The notes under the pieces were generated by a model. That model was given only the letters and a program-made list of their open reading frames with translations, did not search any database and had not been told where the DNA came from. Source: Anaerolineae bacterium (GTDB taxonomy: Bacteria > Chloroflexota > Anaerolineae > Anaerolineales > E44-bin32). Taken from it: 64,000 bases of DNA. Below, in pieces: positions 33,497 to 43,532 of the stretch. A program made the position numbers and the translations under genes. The first letter of the stretch is position 1, and each line of letters starts with the position of its first letter. Where the stretch lies: contig JAUWHR010000014.1 of assembly GCA_030605795.1 (NCBI GenBank), positions 1 through 64,000 of the forward strand. The letters run 5' to 3'.

Positions 33497-35191
33497 ATGG
33501 ACGAGGCACGAATCCAATCCGAAGGCGAGATGCGCCAACGATTAATCGAAAGGTACCGCGAGATCGATGGTCGAACGCTGCGTCGAGTCGCCGGCGCTGG
33601 TTTGAGTTGGTTAAGAACCAATCAGCAGTTGGTCAATTCGCTCAACGTATTTCCAGTTCCCGACGGTGATACTGGGACCAACATGGTGCTGACAATGCAA
33701 GCAGCCATAGACGAGATCGCTCCTTTAGGGGAACGCTCAATCAGCCAAGTCGCCCAAGCCATCGCCCACGGCACCTTGATGGGTGCTCGAGGGAACTCGG
33801 GCGTGATCCTGTCACAAATCTGGCGCGGCTTTGCTCGCGCGCTAGATGGACATGAGACGATGGACGCTGAAACCCTGGCAATTGCCCTGGATGAAGCTCG
33901 GGAAACAGCCTATAAAGGTGTGGTCCGGCCGGTGGAAGGCACCATCCTGACCGTCTCAAAAGATATCGCTCTAGCCGCGGAAGAGGCGGTCCGCGACGGC
34001 GTCCAATCTACCTTTGAAATGCTTGAGCGCATCGTGGAAGCGGCGGAAAAGTCTGTCCAACGAACTCCTGACCTTCTTCCAGTACTCAAAGAAGCGGGAG
34101 TGGTGGATAGTGGCGGCAAAGGCTTATTATTATTGTTCGAAGGTATTTTGCGAGCTATCTATCGCCTTCCCTTAGATCAGCCACTGACGGCTGTCCAACC
34201 GCTCAGCGCCCTTGTTCTGGACCGCGCTTCCGAGGCAATCGAACCCGGCCAGGATTGGGAGGTTATCGTCGATTTCCGGCCCCATACACCGCTTGATGTG
34301 ACCGACTTCTATCAACGCCTAGATGAGATGGGAACTTCCATCCAAGTTGGCGAAGGAGACGGGATGTACCGGATGCACATCCACGTTCCCGACGAAGTAA
34401 GGTTTGAGCCCATTGAATATATTGATCAGCTTGGGACAGTTACCAACGTCTCCCTCGAAAACCTGATGGTGCAAATGGCAGATAAGGCCAGTCAAGCAGA
34501 CATGCAGAGCATACTCCTGGAAACCGTCGAACCGGGCCAGATCGCCATTATTACGGTTGCGCCTGGTCCCGGTATTGCGCGTGTTTTCGCAAGTCTGGGA
34601 GTTGCGGCGATCGTCGAGGGTGGCCAAACAATGAACCCGAGCACACAAGAGATTCTCGACGCCTTCGAGAACTTACCCACCAATAAAATCATTATCCTAC
34701 CCAATAACAAGAACGTCATTTTAGCCGCGGAGCAGGCCACCGAACTAACCGTTAAACAAGTGGCAGTTGTCCCCTCGATCTCTGTCCCTCAGGGCATCAG
34801 TGCGATGTTTGCCCTGAATCACGAAGGTGACTTCGATGAAACCGTAGCCGCCATGACCAACGCTCTCGACGACGTCCAGTACGCGGAACTAACCACCGCA
34901 ACCCGCTCGATCGATATTGATGGGGTATCGGTAAGCCAAGGGCAGGTGATCTGCATGCTGAATGGGCGCCTTGTCGCTGCCAGTGACAATCTAGAGGAAA
35001 TTCTACATGAAACGCTCCGGCAAGCGAACACAGATCAGACCGAATTATTCACTCTATACTATGGTGCTGGCCTCACCGCGATGCAGGCAAACCAATTAGC
35101 TGACAACATACGCCAAAATTGGCCGCAACAAGAGGTCGAGGTCGTCGAAGGCGGACAACCTCACTATCAATTAATCCTATCCATCGAGTAA
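33497..35191 (+). CDS. fakA: FakA-type fatty acid kinase (DAK2 / YloV family)
   Basis: 564 aa from ATG at 33497; TTG at 33473, overlapping the previous stop, is the alternative. The N-terminal DAK2 kinase domain has INSLNVFPVPDGDTGTNM-like sequence with the Mg/ATP aspartates (reads VNSLNVFPVPDGDTGTNM) and HGTLMGARGNSGVILSQIWRG. DSGGKGLLLLFEG closes it. The C-terminal two-thirds has the FakA middle and DegV-like domains (IIILPNNKNVILAAEQA). FakA phosphorylates fatty acids held by DegV/FakB proteins, and two such genes follow immediately, so a complete fatty acid kinase system for membrane lipid synthesis is encoded. Confidence 0.93.
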   Translation: MDEARIQSEGEMRQRLIERYREIDGRTLRRVAGAGLSWLRTNQQLVNSLNVFPVPDGDTGTNMVLTMQAAIDEIAPLGERSISQVAQAIAHGTLMGARGNSGVILSQIWRGFARALDGHETMDAETLAIALDEARETAYKGVVRPVEGTILTVSKDIALAAEEAVRDGVQSTFEMLERIVEAAEKSVQRTPDLLPVLKEAGVVDSGGKGLLLLFEGILRAIYRLPLDQPLTAVQPLSALVLDRASEAIEPGQDWEVIVDFRPHTPLDVTDFYQRLDEMGTSIQVGEGDGMYRMHIHVPDEVRFEPIEYIDQLGTVTNVSLENLMVQMADKASQADMQSILLETVEPGQIAIITVAPGPGIARVFASLGVAAIVEGGQTMNPSTQEILDAFENLPTNKIIILPNNKNVILAAEQATELTVKQVAVVPSISVPQGISAMFALNHEGDFDETVAAMTNALDDVQYAELTTATRSIDIDGVSVSQGQVICMLNGRLVAASDNLEEILHETLRQANTDQTELFTLYYGAGLTAMQANQLADNIRQNWPQQEVEVVEGGQPHYQLILSIE

Positions 35192-35193
35192 TC

Positions 35194-36057
35194 ATGTCCC
35201 GGGTGCGAATTGTCACCGACAGCACAACCCGCTTCTCAACCCCCAGCTTTATCGAACACTATCTGGTTACCATCGCCCCAACGATAGTTCGCTGTGGGCC
35301 TGTAAGGATACAGGACGGTCCACAGGTGGATTTAGCGATGATGCATCGCCTACTTGAGGATTGCCAGACCAATCTCACGACCGAAGCACCAACTCAGGCG
35401 CAATTGGCGCAAATTTATGCTCAGCTCCAATCGAGCGCTGATCAGATTCTCTCTATCCACACCTCCGCCGGGTTGAGCGACGCGGTCGCCAATGCGCATG
35501 CTGCCAGTCAACAATTCCTCGGTCGATTAGACATCCAGGTGATCGACTCTCAGTCGGCGTCGATCGGGCTCGGATTGCTTGTCCAGGCTGCTGCTGAGGC
35601 AGCCTCACGCGGCGAAGAGTTCGATACCCTGGTCCACATTGTTCGCGGGATGATCCCCCGCCTTTATATGATTTTTTTCCTCAGCGACCTGTATTACCTG
35701 GTCCGATACGGTCTAATCAGCCGCTCGCAAGCCATATTAGGCAACATGCTGGGGATCGTTTCCTTTCTGACTATGGAAGAAGGGCGGATGATCCCGATGG
35801 AAAAGGTTCGTTCAAGATCGCGAGCAATTGATAAACTGATTGAATTTGTATGCGAATTTTCCGATGTTGAGCACCTGGCGATCCTACAGGCTAATTCCCG
35901 CCCGAGCCAGGAGAGCATGTCGATAAAAGATCGATTGCGGGTGTACCACCCGAGCACCCCCATTACGACCGTCAGCTATGGCCCCACCATCTCAACCATA
36001 GTTGGACTTGACAGCTTGGGGGTCGTTGTCTTGGAAGCAGAAAGGAGTACCCCTTGA
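35194..36057 (+). CDS. Divergent DegV-family protein (FakB-like) 1
   Basis: 287 aa from ATG at 35194, 2 nt after the fakA stop; the track start at 35119 lies inside fakA. DegV fold is evident from RVRIVTDSTTRFSTP and QVIDSQSASIGLGLLVQAA. Several canonical lipid-binding motifs are changed: TTEAPT in place of TSQPS, TSAGLSDAV for SSGLSGT, VRYGLISRSQ for KKGGRIS, and no HTGPG at the C terminus. It may bind a different lipid or serve a regulatory role. Placement in the fak operon still ties it to FakA. Confidence 0.88.
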   Translation: MSRVRIVTDSTTRFSTPSFIEHYLVTIAPTIVRCGPVRIQDGPQVDLAMMHRLLEDCQTNLTTEAPTQAQLAQIYAQLQSSADQILSIHTSAGLSDAVANAHAASQQFLGRLDIQVIDSQSASIGLGLLVQAAAEAASRGEEFDTLVHIVRGMIPRLYMIFFLSDLYYLVRYGLISRSQAILGNMLGIVSFLTMEEGRMIPMEKVRSRSRAIDKLIEFVCEFSDVEHLAILQANSRPSQESMSIKDRLRVYHPSTPITTVSYGPTISTIVGLDSLGVVVLEAERSTP

Positions 36058-36899
36058 TGGTACTTAAACGTTCCGTCGCCGTCGTCACCGACAGCATCGC
36101 CGACATTCCGCCCGAGGAGGCGGAAGCCTTACACATCACTGTTGTGCCAGCACTGGTCACGGTCGAGGGGGTATCATACCTGGATGGGGAAGAGCTCTCG
36201 CGGGATGAATTTTATCACCGGATGCCGTCCCTATCGGAACCAGCAACCACCGCTGCTCCATCCCCGTTAGCCTTCGAAAATGTATATCGGCGGTTATTAA
36301 GCTCAGGTGTCGAACGGATTCTTTCCATCCATGTTGCCGCTAACTTAAGCGGAATGCTCAACACCGTCCACCAGGCAGCCCAGGCTTTCGGCGATCGTAT
36401 TTATTTATTCGATAGTAAACAGCTTTCATTGGGCCAAGGCTTCCAGGTGATGGAAGCCGCAGCTGCCGCGCTTAAGGGCATGCCCTTCGAATCCGTGCTC
36501 GAAACCACCCACTTCGCTCGTAGGAAAGTACATTTTGTCGCTATGATCAACACCCTTGAATACCTGAAACGCAGCGGACGTATAGGTTGGCTGAGTGCAG
36601 GTATGGGTAATTTACTGCACCTTAAGCTCCTGGTCAGGGTCGTCGATGGGGTTATTGAACGGCTGGGGATTACCCGAACCCGGAGCAAAGCCATCAGCCA
36701 ACTTCTATCTCTAACCAATTCCTGGGGACCGCTAAAGCGACTGGCTGTCCTTCACTCAGCCGCCCCTGAAGAAGCAGCGAATGTGGCTGATAAAATCCGC
36801 CACCAGTCCTCATCTCCGCCGTTGGTTGTGGGTATCACTACGGCGCTCGGTGTCCATGTCGGACCCAACGCCATCGGCCTGGTGGGGTTGAGCAAGTAG
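36057..36899 (+). CDS. DegV-family protein (FakB-like) 2
   Basis: 280 aa. ATG at 36057 overlaps the previous stop (TGATG) and has AAAGGAG 9 nt upstream. VAVVTDSIADIP opens the protein, the strand after it is ITVVPALVTVEGVSY, and VAANLSGMLNT replaces SSGLSGT. FDSKQLSLGQGFQV, LKRSGRIGWLSAGMGNLL and the end GVHVGPNAIGLVGL are the remaining family motifs. It is closer to canonical DegV than its upstream neighbour. Likely a lipid carrier for the adjacent kinase. Confidence 0.9.
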   Translation: MVLKRSVAVVTDSIADIPPEEAEALHITVVPALVTVEGVSYLDGEELSRDEFYHRMPSLSEPATTAAPSPLAFENVYRRLLSSGVERILSIHVAANLSGMLNTVHQAAQAFGDRIYLFDSKQLSLGQGFQVMEAAAAALKGMPFESVLETTHFARRKVHFVAMINTLEYLKRSGRIGWLSAGMGNLLHLKLLVRVVDGVIERLGITRTRSKAISQLLSLTNSWGPLKRLAVLHSAAPEEAANVADKIRHQSSSPPLVVGITTALGVHVGPNAIGLVGLSK

Positions 36900-36939
36900 C
36901 CTCTGGCACATTTCCGCCTTCCCTTTTATAGTTAACCTT

Positions 36940-39495
36940 ATGAACCCAGCCCTGAAAAAGTTGACCAAGTACCTGCGCCTGGAGGCCGATCGCGGTTATG
37001 ACAATCGTGCCGTGGTGGGTGGACTCCAACGTATGCTCGATCCATGGGAAGCGGAAGCACGCAAAACCGACCTACCAGAGAAGATCATTGAAGTTGTAAT
37101 TACCCACCTACAAGATTACTCTCATCTCACTCCAAACTCACGCCAAGAGACGCTGAAGGACTTGTGGAGCAGTTTGGGAGCCGAACTCCCAAACCTTTCA
37201 ATACATGATGCCCCTGCGCTAGTGAAGCCAAACGCACTAACCAAGGAAATTGCTGAATCAAAAGATCGAGCATCCTCTACTTTGGTCGCTGCCGAGGCTC
37301 AACCAATTAGTGAAACAACTGGAATAGAAGCTCAGAAACCACCCAGCCAACTACCCTCAACCCACCTTCCCCAGCCCGAGACGATCCGAGCACCAAAGAG
37401 TGATCAACTGGCTGAGCCTAAAGAACCACCAGCCGCCTTGGAAGCGCCACTGACCACCATTGCCGGGATCGGCCCAAAATCAGCTAAGACTCTGCGCAAG
37501 CTTAACCTTGAAACGCTGGGCGATCTCTTGTGGCACCTTCCTCGCCGGTATGACGACTACTCCCAGCTAAAAACCATCAACCGGCTTTGGTACGGCGAGG
37601 AAGTCACTGTGATCGGCACAGTAGAGGATGTTCAGGTCCGTACTGTTCGCAGCGGCCGGATGAAACTGGTCGAGGCGGTCATCAGCGATGGTACCGGGGC
37701 TCTTCGTGTTACCTGGTTCAACCAACCCTGGATCAATGATCGACTCCGCCCTGGTCGGCCCATAGTTCTCTCCGGCAAGGTGGACCAATACCTGGGTCGG
37801 CTAACAATGAACAACCCCGAATGGGAGGCGCTCGAACGTAAGCAATTGCACACTAACCGCATCGTCCCCGTTTACCCACTCACCTCTGGTGTGACCTCGA
37901 AATGGCTACGACGTGTGATCCATTCCGTAGTCACCCGACTGGCACCCCGGGTTCCTGATCCGCTGCCGAAATCTGTACAGGACTCAGCGGATCTGTTACC
38001 GCTGAACATCGCCTTACAGCAGATCCATTTTCCAGACAACTGGGAACGCCTCCGCTTGGCGCAGCATCGCTTAGCCTTTGACGAGATGTTCCTGCTTCAA
38101 CTCGGCGTCTTGCGCCAGAAGAGCGAGTGGGGGCAACTGAGTTGTCCGTCATTGACAATCGATGATACATGGATCACCCACTTCACCGAATCTCTTCCCT
38201 ACGAACTCACTAATTCTCAGCAGGCTGCTTTCAGAGATGTTCGTGAGGATCTAGCTGCTCCACATCCAATGAACCGCCTATTGCAGGGAGACGTGGGTTC
38301 TGGTAAAACGGTTATCGCGGCTGCGGCCATTGGTCTAGCAGCCGCCAACAACGCGCAATCAGCCGTCATGGCTCCAACCAGCATTCTGGCGGAGCAGCAC
38401 TACCAAACAATGTTGGATCTCTTGCCTCCCGCGACCGGTATCCCTGCAGAAGCGATCCAACTGCTGATAGGAGCAACGCCTGAAGCGGAGAAACAAGTGA
38501 TCCGTGAGGGATTGGCAAACGGGCGGATCCAAGTCGTCTTGGGAACACATGCCCTGCTGGAGGATCCGATAACCTTCGTTAACTTGGGCTTTGTGGTTAT
38601 CGACGAACAGCACCGTTTTGGTGTCGAACAGCGAGCTACATTACGCAACAAAGGCAAGAACCCTAACCTACTAGTCATGACCGCCACCCCCATTCCCCGC
38701 TCTTTGGCACTTACGATCTACGGCGATCTAGATCTCACCGTGATAGATGAGATGCCTCCTGGTCGTATACCGATCGAAACGCGTGTGTTACGACCCATCG
38801 AGAGATCACGAGCCCACAGCTTCATCACCGGCCAATTGGAGGCTGGTCACCAGGCTTTCATCATCTATCCCCTTGTGGAGGGCTCCGAGAAGATCCAGGC
38901 CAAGGCTGCAGTTGACGAACACCAACACCTACAGGAGAAAGTGTTCGTAGGCTATAAAGTGGGACTGTTGCACGGTCGTATGCGTCCAGATGAAAAAGAG
39001 ACCACCATGGCAAGTTTCAGAGCCGGTGAGTATGAGGTAATTGTCTCCACCTCAGTACTTGAGGTTGGGGTTGATATCCCCAATGCTACTGTGATGCTGA
39101 TTGAAGGCGCTAACCGCTTTGGCCTAACCCAGCTCCATCAGTTTCGAGGTCGTGTAGGACGCGGGGAGCACAAATCGTATTGCTTACTAATTCCTGATAG
39201 TGAGGATGAAGCTGACAACCAGCGTCTATCCGCTATGGAATCGACTAATGACGGTTTTGAATTAGCCGAACTTGATCTAAGTCAACGTGGGCCAGGTGAT
39301 TTCCTAGGAACGCGCCAGTCGGGCTTTGCTGAGTTACGAACTGCTCGACTAACAGACATCCATCTGATCGAGAAAGCCCGTCGAGAAGCAGTCCGCTTTT
39401 TTAACGCGGATCCTACATTGACCCAGTCGGAACACGCTCTGTTATCAAAGGAGATGAGCCGATTCTGGACAATCGGAAAAGGAGAGATCAGCTGA
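36940..39495 (+). CDS. recG: ATP-dependent DNA helicase RecG with N-terminal extension
   Basis: 851 aa, about 150 longer than E. coli RecG. Residues 1-85 form an extra helical domain and 85-165 a low-complexity linker. The wedge domain starts at TTIAGIGPKSAKTLRKLNLE, followed by LPRRYDDYSQLKTI. The helicase has Walker A LLQGDVGSGKTVIAA, DEQH box VVIDEQHRFGVEQR, TATPIPRSLALT, and motif VI FRGRVGRGEHKSYC. The TRG region is GPGDFLGTRQSGF. It remodels stalled forks and Holliday junctions. Overlaps coaD by one codon (TGATG). Confidence 0.96.
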   Translation: MNPALKKLTKYLRLEADRGYDNRAVVGGLQRMLDPWEAEARKTDLPEKIIEVVITHLQDYSHLTPNSRQETLKDLWSSLGAELPNLSIHDAPALVKPNALTKEIAESKDRASSTLVAAEAQPISETTGIEAQKPPSQLPSTHLPQPETIRAPKSDQLAEPKEPPAALEAPLTTIAGIGPKSAKTLRKLNLETLGDLLWHLPRRYDDYSQLKTINRLWYGEEVTVIGTVEDVQVRTVRSGRMKLVEAVISDGTGALRVTWFNQPWINDRLRPGRPIVLSGKVDQYLGRLTMNNPEWEALERKQLHTNRIVPVYPLTSGVTSKWLRRVIHSVVTRLAPRVPDPLPKSVQDSADLLPLNIALQQIHFPDNWERLRLAQHRLAFDEMFLLQLGVLRQKSEWGQLSCPSLTIDDTWITHFTESLPYELTNSQQAAFRDVREDLAAPHPMNRLLQGDVGSGKTVIAAAAIGLAAANNAQSAVMAPTSILAEQHYQTMLDLLPPATGIPAEAIQLLIGATPEAEKQVIREGLANGRIQVVLGTHALLEDPITFVNLGFVVIDEQHRFGVEQRATLRNKGKNPNLLVMTATPIPRSLALTIYGDLDLTVIDEMPPGRIPIETRVLRPIERSRAHSFITGQLEAGHQAFIIYPLVEGSEKIQAKAAVDEHQHLQEKVFVGYKVGLLHGRMRPDEKETTMASFRAGEYEVIVSTSVLEVGVDIPNATVMLIEGANRFGLTQLHQFRGRVGRGEHKSYCLLIPDSEDEADNQRLSAMESTNDGFELAELDLSQRGPGDFLGTRQSGFAELRTARLTDIHLIEKARREAVRFFNADPTLTQSEHALLSKEMSRFWTIGKGEIS

Positions 39496-40022
39496 TGGTA
39501 CGAGCCGTTTTTCCTGGCACTTTCGATCCTATCCACAACGGTCACATCGACATCGCCCGACGGGCGATGCGGCTCTTCGACGAATTGATCATCGCCGTGT
39601 ATGATAAACCCTCAAAGAGCTTGCTGCTTTCACCACCGGAGCGACTTAAACTTGTGCACCAGACCTTCGCAGACGATGACCGCGTGCGGGTTACTTTGTT
39701 CAGCGGATTGATCGTTAAATTCTGCCGGGAGGTAGAAGCCCAAGTGATTGTCCGCGGGCTGCGAGTCTTCTCAGACTTCGAGCTTGAATTTCGCATGGCC
39801 TTAGCTAACCATCGGCTGGCGCCTGAGATTGATGCCATTGCGTTGATCACCAGTGAAGAGAATAGCTTCCTGAGCGGTTCCACCGTAAAGGAGATCGCTT
39901 CACTCGGCGGAGACATCAGCAGCTTCGTGCCTGAATACGTTGCCGTAGCACTTAAAGAACGATTTAAAGAACTCGGCGAGGATGGACCCAATATGGTACC
40001 CATGACCTCGTTAAGGGATTGA
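39495..40022 (+). CDS. coaD: Phosphopantetheine adenylyltransferase
   Basis: 175 aa. It makes dephospho-CoA from phosphopantetheine and ATP. The nucleotidyltransferase signature is FPGTFDPIHNGHIDIARRA (T/HxGH). Further motifs are IVRGLRVFSDFELEFRMALANHRL and SFLSGSTVKEIASLGGDIS (ISSTxVK motif). Co-translated with recG by a TGATG overlap. It is the last clear member of the asp23-fakA-degV-degV-recG-coaD run. Confidence 0.97.
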   Translation: MVRAVFPGTFDPIHNGHIDIARRAMRLFDELIIAVYDKPSKSLLLSPPERLKLVHQTFADDDRVRVTLFSGLIVKFCREVEAQVIVRGLRVFSDFELEFRMALANHRLAPEIDAIALITSEENSFLSGSTVKEIASLGGDISSFVPEYVAVALKERFKELGEDGPNMVPMTSLRD

Positions 40023-40122
40023 ACTGGGTTGACCACAATCGATGTATGGTGTACGCTTCGGCCTAAACCTTGCACCCTAGAAATGCGGTCCAATTAGTCG
40101 GAGCGGTGGACCGGAGGGAAAT

Positions 40123-40620
40123 ATGGATATCATGCACCTGGTGGATCGGCTAGAGGAGCTTTTCAACGAGAGCCGATTGATTCCTCTCACCCATAATGTG
40201 ATCGTGGATGAGGATCGCATGCTGGAGATCATCGACCAGATGCGTATATCGATCCCGGAGGAGGTCAAAAAAGCCCAGCAGGTGTTGGCCCAACGCGACC
40301 GGGTTCTCGCCCAATCTCAGGAAGAAGGCAACCGGACAATCGCCCTCTCCAAGAAAAAGGCTGAGGAGTTGGTGGCACGTGATGCTATCGTTGAGGCGGC
40401 GCAGGTTAGGGCCGAGCAAATCCTGGTTCAGGCTCGTGCGGACACAGAGGTTATTCGTCGTGACGCCGACGACTACATCATTGAGACGCTGGGGTCTTTG
40501 GAAGCAGAACTAACCCGCTTAATCGACCAAGCGCGGAACGGAATCGCCAAACTGACCGCCGAAAAGGAGCTATTACTTCAAGTTCAAGGGGATGTATCTG
40601 AAAACCCTGAAGAGGAATGA
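40123..40620 (+). CDS. Coiled-coil protein, SepIVA/DivIVA-like
   Basis: 165 aa. The conserved N terminus is MDIMHLVDRLEELFNESRLI, then IVDEDRMLEIIDQMRISIPEEVKKAQQVL. The rest (about 50-150) is one long helical coiled coil rich in Ala, Glu, Arg and Gln (ARDAIVEAAQVRAEQILVQA), with an acidic tail. This pattern matches the actinobacterial/Chloroflexi coiled-coil proteins related to SepIVA, which act in envelope growth or division. GGAGGG lies about 12 nt before the ATG. It sits 100 bp after coaD. The division role is by resemblance only. Confidence 0.75.
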   Translation: MDIMHLVDRLEELFNESRLIPLTHNVIVDEDRMLEIIDQMRISIPEEVKKAQQVLAQRDRVLAQSQEEGNRTIALSKKKAEELVARDAIVEAAQVRAEQILVQARADTEVIRRDADDYIIETLGSLEAELTRLIDQARNGIAKLTAEKELLLQVQGDVSENPEEE

Positions 40621-40631
40621 CAACTGTCACC

Positions 40632-40651
40632 ATTCAGGTTGTTCCCTGAAT
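40632..40651. terminator. Small hairpin between convergent genes
   Basis: ATTCAGG-TTGTTC-CCTGAAT lies in the 52-bp gap between the coiled-coil gene and pyrG, which point towards each other. The stem is 7 bp with no long T-run, so a terminator role is only plausible. Confidence 0.4.
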
Positions 40652-40672
40652 TTGGGTAGTAATCGACCCTTG

Positions 40673-42322
40673 CTATTCCGCTGCCTCGGTCACTTCATTT
40701 GGTACTGCTTGAGTCAGGACCTTTGCCTTCACCGCAACTCTCTCTAGGAAGGCTCGGAACAACGGGTGAGGTTTATTCGGCCGTGAGAGGAACTCCGGGT
40801 GGAACTGACATCCCAGCATAAAGGGGTGGTCTGAGATTTCTACAATCTCGACCAGTCTTCCATCAGGTGAAAGACCTGAGAACACCATCCCGTGTTCACC
40901 CATGATTTCTAGGTAGGAGTTCTTGAATTCAAAGCGGTGACGATGGCGTTCCTCAACCAACGACTTATGGTAAGCTTTTTTAGCTAGTGTCCCAGGCACC
41001 AACTGGCATGGGTAGAGCCCCAGCCGCATCGTCCCTCCCTTTTCTGAGACGCTCACCTGCTCTGGAAGCAAGTCAATCACTGGATGAGGTGTATTACGGT
41101 CAAATTCAGTTGAATTGACACTTTCTGAGCCGAGTACATGACGGCCGAATTCGATCACCATGACATGCATCCCCAAACAGAGCCCTAAGTAAGGTACTTT
41201 CTCCTGCCGGGCAAATCGGGCGGCGGCGATTTTACCCTCAATACCCCGAGAGCCGAAGCCACCCGGTACGATCACTCCGTGGGCTGACTCAAGTTTCTTC
41301 CAACCCTTACCCTTTTCCAACTCAGCTGAGTGCAACCAAAGAATTTCAACCTCGACACCCACAGCGAGCGCTGCGTGCCGGAGGGCTTCCCGCACGCTCA
41401 TGTAGGCATCCTGAAGCTCAACATACTTCCCAACCAACGCAATGCGAACATTGGGACGCGCGCTGCGTTCGATGGCAATAAGACGCTCCAGATCCAGCCA
41501 ATCTGGTCTTTGCCGCTGCTTGAGCCCCAACCGATCGAGGATAATTCCACCCAGCCCTTCCTGTTCTAATATGAGTGGAATCTCATAAAGAATCGAACAT
41601 GTCGTGAGAGGGATCACAGCCCGAGCATCCACATCACAGAATAAGGCAATCTTATCGCACAAGTTTTTATCGATAACATAGTCGGACCGAGCGATGATGA
41701 CATCTGGTTGGATACCAATCGAACGTAGTTCGCGTACCGAATGTTGAGTTGGCTTGGTTTTCAACTCTCCAGTTGCACCAATGCGTGGCAACCACGTCAC
41801 ATGTACGTACATCGTATTCTCACGACCGACATCAGAGCGCATCTGACGCAGCGCCTCCAGGAAAGGGAGCGACTCTATATCACCCACCGTACCGCCGACC
41901 TCGACGATGATAATTTCCGCCTTGGTTGTGTGAGGGACGAGTCCAATACAACGCTTGATCTCATTGGTTATATGCGGGACGACCTGAATAGTACCGCCCA
42001 GAAAATCACCCCGTCTTTCCTGTGAGATCACCTCAGAGTAGATCTGGCCCGTGGTTACATTACATACTGCATTCAGGCTTGTATCGATAAACCGCTCGTA
42101 ATGGCCAAGATCGAGGTCGGTCTCTGAGCCATCGTCGAGGACAAACACCTCACCATGTTGATAAGGGCTCATTGTCCCCGGATCGACGTTGATATAGGGA
42201 TCCAGCTTCTGGATCGAAACGCTGAAGCCTCGCTCCTTGAGCAGTTTCCCAATTGCTGCTGCTGACACCCCCTTGCCTACCGAGCTAACGACCCCGCCAG
42301 TGATAAAGATATATTTGATCAT
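40673..42322 (-). CDS. pyrG: CTP synthase
   Basis: 549 aa from ATG at 42322, which has GGAGG 5 nt upstream; the track start at 42346 precedes that site. It converts UTP and glutamine to CTP. The amidoligase domain starts [20 protein letters not shown] and has [15 protein letters not shown] and the regulatory [15 protein letters not shown]. The glutaminase domain (about 295-545) has the nucleophile Cys in [15 protein letters not shown], where the residue after GM is His rather than the common Gln. The His/Glu pair is in [16 protein letters not shown]. Monocistronic by position. Confidence 0.97.
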   Translation of the reverse strand: MIKYIFITGGVVSSVGKGVSAAAIGKLLKERGFSVSIQKLDPYINVDPGTMSPYQHGEVFVLDDGSETDLDLGHYERFIDTSLNAVCNVTTGQIYSEVISQERRGDFLGGTIQVVPHITNEIKRCIGLVPHTTKAEIIIVEVGGTVGDIESLPFLEALRQMRSDVGRENTMYVHVTWLPRIGATGELKTKPTQHSVRELRSIGIQPDVIIARSDYVIDKNLCDKIALFCDVDARAVIPLTTCSILYEIPLILEQEGLGGIILDRLGLKQRQRPDWLDLERLIAIERSARPNVRIALVGKYVELQDAYMSVREALRHAALAVGVEVEILWLHSAELEKGKGWKKLESAHGVIVPGGFGSRGIEGKIAAARFARQEKVPYLGLCLGMHVMVIEFGRHVLGSESVNSTEFDRNTPHPVIDLLPEQVSVSEKGGTMRLGLYPCQLVPGTLAKKAYHKSLVEERHRHRFEFKNSYLEIMGEHGMVFSGLSPDGRLVEIVEISDHPFMLGCQFHPEFLSRPNKPHPLFRAFLERVAVKAKVLTQAVPNEVTEAAE

Positions 42323-42440
42323 CACCACCTCCATAACCAGACTCACCGTGGCAACAAAAGGGCGATGGGGAGGGCCGATTTACGGCGACCTCCCCACCAA
42401 ATGCTGGAATAATCCAGATCATCTATAGGTGTTGTCCGCA

Positions 42441-42815
42441 TTAACCCACCAATTGCTCTAAGTCCTCCGCCGCACGACGTATCTCCAAGAAGACCAAGCC
42501 AAGCTTGGCCTGTCGGCGTGTCAAGACAGTAAGAACGGCGTCTGAACCCACGGAGGTGAGAAGAACGTACCCTTGTTCACCGTGAATGTAGATCTCACTC
42601 AGCCCACCCCGCGCAAGCTCTCCTGCTATCCGCTCGCCCAGACTGAGCATGGCTGCCGCCATGGCTGCAACCCGATCTTCCTCAAGCTCCACTGGCAACG
42701 CGGAAGCTATAGTCAATCCATCCATGCTGACCACCGCAGAAGCTTCAATGTCTGGGGTCCTTGACTGCAGATCACGTAGGCGATCAACCATTAAATCGGT
42801 TCGCGATTTCTCCAT
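42441..42815 (-). CDS. Roadblock/LC7 domain protein (MglB-like)
   Basis: 124 aa from ATG at 42815; the upstream 34 codons of the track are outside the family. Core: SRTPDIEASAVVSMDGLTIASALP, then EEDRVAAMAAAMLSLGERIA, and the strand LSEIYIHGEQGYVLLTSVG. These domains dimerise and act with small Ras-like GTPases (MglA), as activators or scaffolds. No GTPase gene is adjacent here, so the partner must lie elsewhere. Stands between pyrG and rimM on the same strand. Confidence 0.9.
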   Translation of the reverse strand: MEKSRTDLMVDRLRDLQSRTPDIEASAVVSMDGLTIASALPVELEEDRVAAMAAAMLSLGERIAGELARGGLSEIYIHGEQGYVLLTSVGSDAVLTVLTRRQAKLGLVFLEIRRAAEDLEQLVG

Positions 42816-42966
42816 CGTGGTTTTTTTTCCATGCCGGATGCTTAATATTTGGAGTTTACCATAGGCGTGAGGGGCGAGCAAGCACCATGGTTGGAAGTAA
42901 AAGGAATGTAACCTCATTGAGAGAGATGGGATATTTATCTACTGGATCAAACCTGACCGGCAAGAT

Positions 42967-43527
42967 TCAACGGGGAGAATCAGGACGCAGGCCTGGAAGC
43001 AGGTTCACTACCATCCGAGACAACTCCAGGTCCACTTCCAAGATGACTGCCTCGATGGCCGGGAGTAAAAGTTCAGCGCCGTTTTGGTCCTGGACTATAT
43101 AGACATCGTTAGCGCCAGTCTCAATGATTTGTACGACCTTGCCGAGGGGTTCGCCCTCTGATGTGACAACGTGCAAATCAAGGATTTGCCAGTGGTAATA
43201 AACATCTGCAGTGAGCGGCCCGGCTTCATCGAAGCGGATATGCACAATCTCACCCCGCCAGCGTTCTGCCGCGTCGTAATCCTCGCATCCCTCTATGGCA
43301 AGTAGGAAGCGAGCCTTATGAGATTGGAAGTTACGGATAACAACCGGAATTCGCTTAGATCCAATGTAGACCGTGTTCGAAGGAACTAGGTTTTGGACGA
43401 GATCGGAAAAGGGGTAAACAACCATCACCCCACGTAAACCGTGAGGACGCACAATACGCCCGACAGCCAGATATTCTGGTGGCTGTCGGGCGTCAGATTT
43501 CCTTCTCGAAGAATCAGATGAACCCAT
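42967..43527 (-). CDS. rimM: 16S rRNA processing protein RimM
   Basis: 186 aa. RimM helps mature the 30S subunit head and binds uS19. The N-terminal domain has YLAVGRIVRPHGLRGVMVVYPFSD. The PRC-barrel domain has VYYHWQILDLHVVTSEGEPLGKV and ANDVYIVQDQNGAELLLPAIE. It lies 5 nt after khpA in the rpsP-khpA-rimM order found across bacteria. The tail LPGLRPDSPR is typical in length. Confidence 0.96.
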   Translation of the reverse strand: MGSSDSSRRKSDARQPPEYLAVGRIVRPHGLRGVMVVYPFSDLVQNLVPSNTVYIGSKRIPVVIRNFQSHKARFLLAIEGCEDYDAAERWRGEIVHIRFDEAGPLTADVYYHWQILDLHVVTSEGEPLGKVVQIIETGANDVYIVQDQNGAELLLPAIEAVILEVDLELSRMVVNLLPGLRPDSPR

Positions 43528-43532
43528 AAGCG

